Program-made: the position numbers and the translations under genes | Notes under the pieces: model-generated | Database searches by the model: none | Seen by the model: only the letters and a program-made list of their open reading frames with translations | What the model was told of the DNA's origin: nothing | In this document: one piece after another, positions 60,905 to 64,000 of the stretch | Numbering within the stretch: position 1 is the first letter of the stretch | How the letters are laid out: every line of letters begins with the position of its first letter | From: Nocardia niwae NBRC 108934 = DSM 45340 | GTDB taxonomy: Bacteria > Actinomycetota > Actinomycetes > Mycobacteriales > Mycobacteriaceae | Reading direction: 5' to 3' | Assembly: GCF_001613465.1 (NCBI RefSeq) | Contig: NZ_BDCK01000020.1 | Span: forward strand, 124,001 to 188,000 | Length of the DNA stretch: 64,000 nt

Positions 60905-61375
60905 ATGGCGCGGATGATTGTCAGGCTTGCGCGGGAGGACGACCTCGCCGGTTTCTCCGAACTGGCGGGTCAGGTAGAGCACTGGTTCGGCGCGGCCGCC
61001 GACGACGCCGGGTTCCGTGCCGCGGTGCTGCGGCACGTCGAGCGGGGTACGGCGCTGGTCGCCCGGTCCGCGGGCGCGGAGGTGCTCGGCGGCCTCCTGT
61101 TCGGGCCGAAGCCGCCGATCTATCGGGTGCACTGGCTGGTCGTCGCGGAACAGGCGCGCGGCCACGGCATCGGGCGGGCGTTGATCGCGGACGCGATCCG
61201 CCGGTATGTGCCCGCCCCCGGCACGCTCGAAGCGGTCACCTTCGGCGCCGATCATCCCGGCGCGGTCGCCAGCGGTGCGCGCGCTTTCTACCAGAGCATG
61301 GGTTTCCATCCCGCCGAGGACGCGGCTCCCGGGCCGGAGGGCGGATCCCGGCAGGTCTATCGACGTCGCGTCTGA
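60905..61375 (+). CDS. GNAT-family N-acetyltransferase
   Basis: A 156-residue protein from ATG 60905 (ATG 60914 is possible). The GNAT fold is evident: IVRLAREDDLAGFSELAGQV, the strand YRVHWLVVAEQARGHGIGRA with the acetyl-CoA pyrophosphate loop R/Q-x-x-G-x-G/A, and the late strand-helix GARAFYQSMGFHPAE. The acceptor is unknown. It follows the Nudix gene in a probable operon and converges on the gene ending at 61385, leaving only nine bases between the stops. Confidence 0.86.
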   Translation: MARMIVRLAREDDLAGFSELAGQVEHWFGAAADDAGFRAAVLRHVERGTALVARSAGAEVLGGLLFGPKPPIYRVHWLVVAEQARGHGIGRALIADAIRRYVPAPGTLEAVTFGADHPGAVASGARAFYQSMGFHPAEDAAPGPEGGSRQVYRRRV

Positions 61376-61384
61376 AGGGCGAGA

Positions 61385-62200
61385 TCAGCGCCGGCGCAAC
61401 GCGCGCCAGAGGATGAACGCGAGGGTGGAGGCGGGGATGGCTGCGAGGATCGGCTTGTCCCGCAGCGTCTCCAGCAGTGTGCGGCCCGGGCGGGCCACCG
61501 GGCCGGGGATGCCCGCGGCGCCGCGTTCGGCTGCCGCGGCGGCGTCCGCCTCGACCTGTTCGGCGCGCTCGGCCGCGCGGCGAACCGACTCCGCTATCGG
61601 TGTCTCCTCCCGGTCGGCGTCCCCGGCCGAGTGCCGCGCAGTGGATCCCGCCTCCGTGGTTCCTGCTGTGCCTGCGAGGTCGCCCGCGCCTTCCGGGGCT
61701 TCGGCCGACGTCACCGTCTCCGGCTTTCCTCCCGCGCCGCCCGCCGGTTCTTCCGGATCCTGCCTCGAACTCACGGTCTGCGGCTTCCCCGCAACGCCGC
61801 CTGCCGCCGCAGCCGCGCTCTCCGGGCCCTGTGCGGAGGTCGCGGTCTCGGACTCGTCTCCGGCACCGCTGAACTCCGCGGCCGCATCTTCGGAGACTTG
61901 CGCCGACGTCACGGTCTCCGGCTCCGGCGCCGCACCGAAGGCACCGCTCGCCTGCACGGCCGCGTCTTCCGGAACCCGCGCCGGGCGACGCGTTTCCGTC
62001 CGGGCCCCCGCGACATCACCGTGGTCCTCGCCGGACGTGTCCGCAGCGGGCCGCGCGAGGGGTTCGGCCTTCCGGCTCGCCCCCGCCGCACCGCTCAGCG
62101 CGTCCGCCGCACCGTGGGACGGCCGCCCGCTTCCGTTCGGCGCACCGCCGGTGCCCGGCACGTCGTCGGTCCCCTTGTCCGCGGGTTGGCGATCGTTCAT
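61385..62200 (-). CDS. Low-complexity membrane-tail protein
   Basis: A 271-residue protein from ATG 62200, seven bases after AGGAG. Residues 1-200 are Ala/Gly/Pro/Glu/Thr-rich and disordered, with a loosely repeated unit of about 28 residues (phrases such as KPETVTSAEAPEGAG, EPETVTSAQVSEDAA and ESETATSAQGPESAA). Residues 195-235 form a helix (SVRRAAERAEQVEADAAAAA), and the C-terminus has one membrane segment (ILAAIPASTLAFILWRALRR). It probably has a cytosolic or wall-spanning tail with a C-terminal anchor. The upstream GNAT frame runs into it without a stop. Confidence 0.7.
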   Translation of the reverse strand: MNDRQPADKGTDDVPGTGGAPNGSGRPSHGAADALSGAAGASRKAEPLARPAADTSGEDHGDVAGARTETRRPARVPEDAAVQASGAFGAAPEPETVTSAQVSEDAAAEFSGAGDESETATSAQGPESAAAAAGGVAGKPQTVSSRQDPEEPAGGAGGKPETVTSAEAPEGAGDLAGTAGTTEAGSTARHSAGDADREETPIAESVRRAAERAEQVEADAAAAAERGAAGIPGPVARPGRTLLETLRDKPILAAIPASTLAFILWRALRRR

Positions 62201-62752
62201 GGCTGTCTCCTGTGCTCGGCGTCGCGGTGCGGGACGGACGTCCCGGATGCCGTCGCGGCCCGGATACCCTGCGGATGGAAGGGCAAACCAGTCCTCGACG
62301 ATCGGTCCACTGCCCCCGGTCCGCGCGAAGCCGTTACGCGGGTACAGCCGCTCGGCGAAGGCACTGTGCTCGGCGAACTCCAAGCGGACGACGTCGTGCC
62401 CGCCCTCGACCGCCCAGTCGAGCACCGCGCGGACCGGCCGGTCCGACACACCGGTACCCCGCGCCCGCGGCGCCACCCACATCGAGATCAGGTGCACTCC
62501 ACCGCGTTCCGGGTCGAGCATGCCCACCTCGCCACCGTCCGACTCGGCGACGAACTGCGCCCGATCCGACAGCGCGTGCCGCCAGTCGCCCTCGCTGCGG
62601 GCTCGTGCCTCGGCCAGGGGTGGTCTCGCCCGGCAACCACAACGGATTTCCGGTGACCCGTACGCACCGCGGACGCGCCGTCCGCTCATTCGCCGCTCGG
62701 CCGCCATTTCCTCGGCGGACCGCCACCGGTCGTCATCGTGCGCGGTGGTCAC
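62201..62752 (-). CDS. GNAT acetyltransferase open into the downstream gene
   Basis: The frame starts at GTG 62752, overlapping the upstream stop by GTGA. The acetyltransferase core is readable: DRAQFVAESDGGEVGMLDPE, GVHLISMWVAPRARGTGVSD (acetyl-CoA loop R-A-R-G-T-G), and VVRLEFAEHSAFAERLYPRN. The N-terminal 55 residues (RMSGRRVRGAYGSPEIRCGC) do not look like the usual first strand and helix of GNAT proteins, so that part may be out of frame. No stop codon separates it from the next gene at 62200, giving a 455-codon frame ending at 61385. A decayed or fused gene is possible. Confidence 0.62.
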
Positions 62753-63156
62753 CGATCACGGAGCCTGCCCAACCCGGCGAGTTCCAATCCGGCGAAGGTC
62801 GCGACCGCCGCGGCGCCGACGAGCAGGAACGCCACCCCGAGCCCGGTCAGCGCGAGAACGCCCGACCCCGCCAGTCCGATCATTCCCACGGCCGACAGCG
62901 CGTTGACCGCGACGACCACCTGCCCGTGGCGTGCGGGCACCTCGGCGCGCCGCGCGATCGTGAGCAGCGCCGACGCACCGCCGACCATGACGACGCCGAA
63001 CGCGATGCTCCAGCTCATGGGCAGCCCGAGCGGGTCGCGCAGCAGTCCCGCTCCGGCGAGCAGCAGGCCGCCGAAGATTCCCGTACTCCAGCCGTCCACG
63101 CGCAGCGCGGAGCGCAGGAACACGGCGCTGTCGCGATGCGGGGTGGTGGATTCCAT
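62749..63156 (-). CDS. Four-segment membrane protein
   Basis: A 135-residue protein from ATG 63156, five bases after GGGAGG. Four membrane segments alternate with short loops (WSTGIFGGLLLAGAGLL, WSIAFGVVMVGGASALLTIA, VVVAVNALSAVGMIGLAGSG, LALTGLGVAFLLVGAAAVAT). A charged loop RRAEVPARHGQ lies after the second segment. The layout is like small integral membrane proteins of actinobacteria of unknown function. It overlaps the GNAT frame by four bases and diverges from the XRE regulator at 63287. Confidence 0.75.
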   Translation of the reverse strand: MESTTPHRDSAVFLRSALRVDGWSTGIFGGLLLAGAGLLRDPLGLPMSWSIAFGVVMVGGASALLTIARRAEVPARHGQVVVAVNALSAVGMIGLAGSGVLALTGLGVAFLLVGAAAVATFAGLELAGLGRLRDR

Positions 63157-63286
63157 ATCGTCCTCCCGTTGATCGATCCGGCGGAGCCCATCGGCCCCCG
63201 GCACCAACCCTGCTGGCCGGAGGAGGGCGTCTCAATAACCTCGGAGGTCATGGCGGAGCCGCGCGACGGGGTGCTTAGCTGATCGA

Positions 63287-64000
63287 ATGACATCGGTGCG
63301 GACACCCTCGCGGGCGGGCATCCTGCTGCGCGAATGGCGGCAGCGGCGCAGGCTCAGCCAGCTCGATCTGGCGCTGGCCGCCGACACCTCCGCGCGGCAC
63401 CTGTCGTACGTGGAGACCGGGCGCGCCGCACCCAGCCGAGTCATGGTGCTACGGCTGTGCGAGACGCTGGAAGTGCCGCTGCGCGAACGCAACACGGTGC
63501 TGGTCGCGGCCGGTTTCGCGCCCGCCTACCGGGAGAGCGGCCTGGACGACGTCCATCTCGCATCGGTCCGCGCCGCACTGGACACCATGCTGACCGCGCA
63601 CGAACCGTATCCGGCGGTGGTAATAGATCGCCTGTGGAATGTGGTGGTTGGCAACGCGGCGATGAGCGTGTTGATGGAGGGCGTTCCCGAGCACGTGCGC
63701 GCGCCGCGACCGAACGTGTACCGGCTCGTGCTGCACCCGGACGGGCTCTCGGCCCGGTTGGCCGACCTCGCCCAGGTGCGCGGACTGTTCTTGGAGCGGC
63801 TGGGCAGGCAGGTCGGCGCGAGCGGCGACGCGGAACTGGCCGCGTTGTACGAGGAGGTGTCGGCCTACCCCGATCCAGCCGGAGCGGGCGTACCGGACGC
63901 CGGGGCAGGCGCACCGCCGAGCCCGTTCGAGGTGCCGATCCGGATCCGGACGCCGATCGGCGAATTGTCGATGTTCAGCACGATGGCCACCTTCGGCGCG
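63287..64000 (+). CDS. XRE regulator with MmyB-like domain (cut by window edge)
   Basis: The frame runs from ATG 63287 to the right edge, at least 238 residues, without a stop. Residues 8-70 are a Cro/C1-type helix-turn-helix (ILLREWRQRRRLSQLDLALA, then TSARHLSYVETGRAAPSR). From about residue 100 an MmyB-like ligand-binding domain begins (LTAHEPYPAVVIDRLWNVVV, NVYRLVLHPDGLSARLADLA), with the signature W-N-V-V-x-x-N-A-A. Proteins of this type are actinobacterial regulators next to the genes they control; here the divergent membrane/GNAT genes are candidates. Confidence 0.87.
   Translation, partial: MTSVRTPSRAGILLREWRQRRRLSQLDLALAADTSARHLSYVETGRAAPSRVMVLRLCETLEVPLRERNTVLVAAGFAPAYRESGLDDVHLASVRAALDTMLTAHEPYPAVVIDRLWNVVVGNAAMSVLMEGVPEHVRAPRPNVYRLVLHPDGLSARLADLAQVRGLFLERLGRQVGASGDAELAALYEEVSAYPDPAGAGVPDAGAGAPPSPFEVPIRIRTPIGELSMFSTMATFGA

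Overview
The window is high-GC actinobacterial DNA, most likely Nocardia or a close relative in the Mycobacteriales. The supporting evidence is ESX/type VII secretion proteins (EspG-like, EspC-like, WXG and YbaB/EspL-like), DUF3558 and DUF732 lipoproteins, and a core gene order that follows the mycobacterial block Rv2219 - RDD protein - glnA1 - glnE - glnA2 - Rv2223c/Rv2224c-like lipoprotein hydrolase - panB - CHAD protein, with rnpB nearby.

Left part (1-24.0 kb), accessory in character. It opens with the cut end of a HipA kinase. A secreted lytic transglycosylase follows, behind a folded leader. Next come an XRE/TPR regulator diverging from three small unknown genes, and a first type VII block (4.4-10.3 kb): DUF3558 lipoprotein, PE/PPE-like pair, EspG chaperone, then an opposite-strand operon of YbaB-like, EspC-like, WXG-like and membrane proteins. 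A WGR/beta-propeller protein and an EF-G paralogue come next. A second secretion-like operon (22.5-17.1 kb, minus strand) encodes two YbaB-like proteins, a small helical protein, a large bulb-lectin protein with a Ser/Thr repeat linker and, 13 bp later, a two-domain glycosyltransferase. Another glycosyltransferase converges on it. An ABBA-prenyltransferase-like gene ends this part.

Middle (24.007-32.645 kb): an 8.6-kb integrated element inserted exactly at the 3' end of glnA. A 23-bp duplication of the last codons of glnA marks both ends, and paired 9-bp arm-type repeats lie just inside each end. The element carries a tyrosine integrase, excisionase, two replication-relaxation proteins, a double-HTH protein, a GntR/UTRA regulator with operator repeats, an origin-like region (33-bp perfect inverted repeat plus four iterons at 11-bp pitch) and two cargo genes: an AT-richer PD-(D/E)XK nuclease-like protein and a class I methyltransferase. 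I see no conjugation gene. The insertion has separated glnA from what looks like its native terminator at 23.95 kb.

Right part (32.6-64 kb), mostly core: glnA1 with its adenylylation-site tyrosine, and glnE and glnA2 16 kb away, giving a nitrogen-assimilation set. There is an operon of CocE-like hydrolase, M20 peptidase, monoacylglycerol lipase and a RibH2-type lumazine synthase. Next are a decayed zinc-metallopeptidase remnant, an HxlR-controlled pair, a secreted hydrolase, panB with followers, an in-frame proline iminopeptidase-CHAD fusion with an internal ribosome binding site, an RNB ribonuclease, RNase P RNA, and a run of hydrolase, NUDIX, GNAT and membrane proteins. The window ends inside an XRE regulator.
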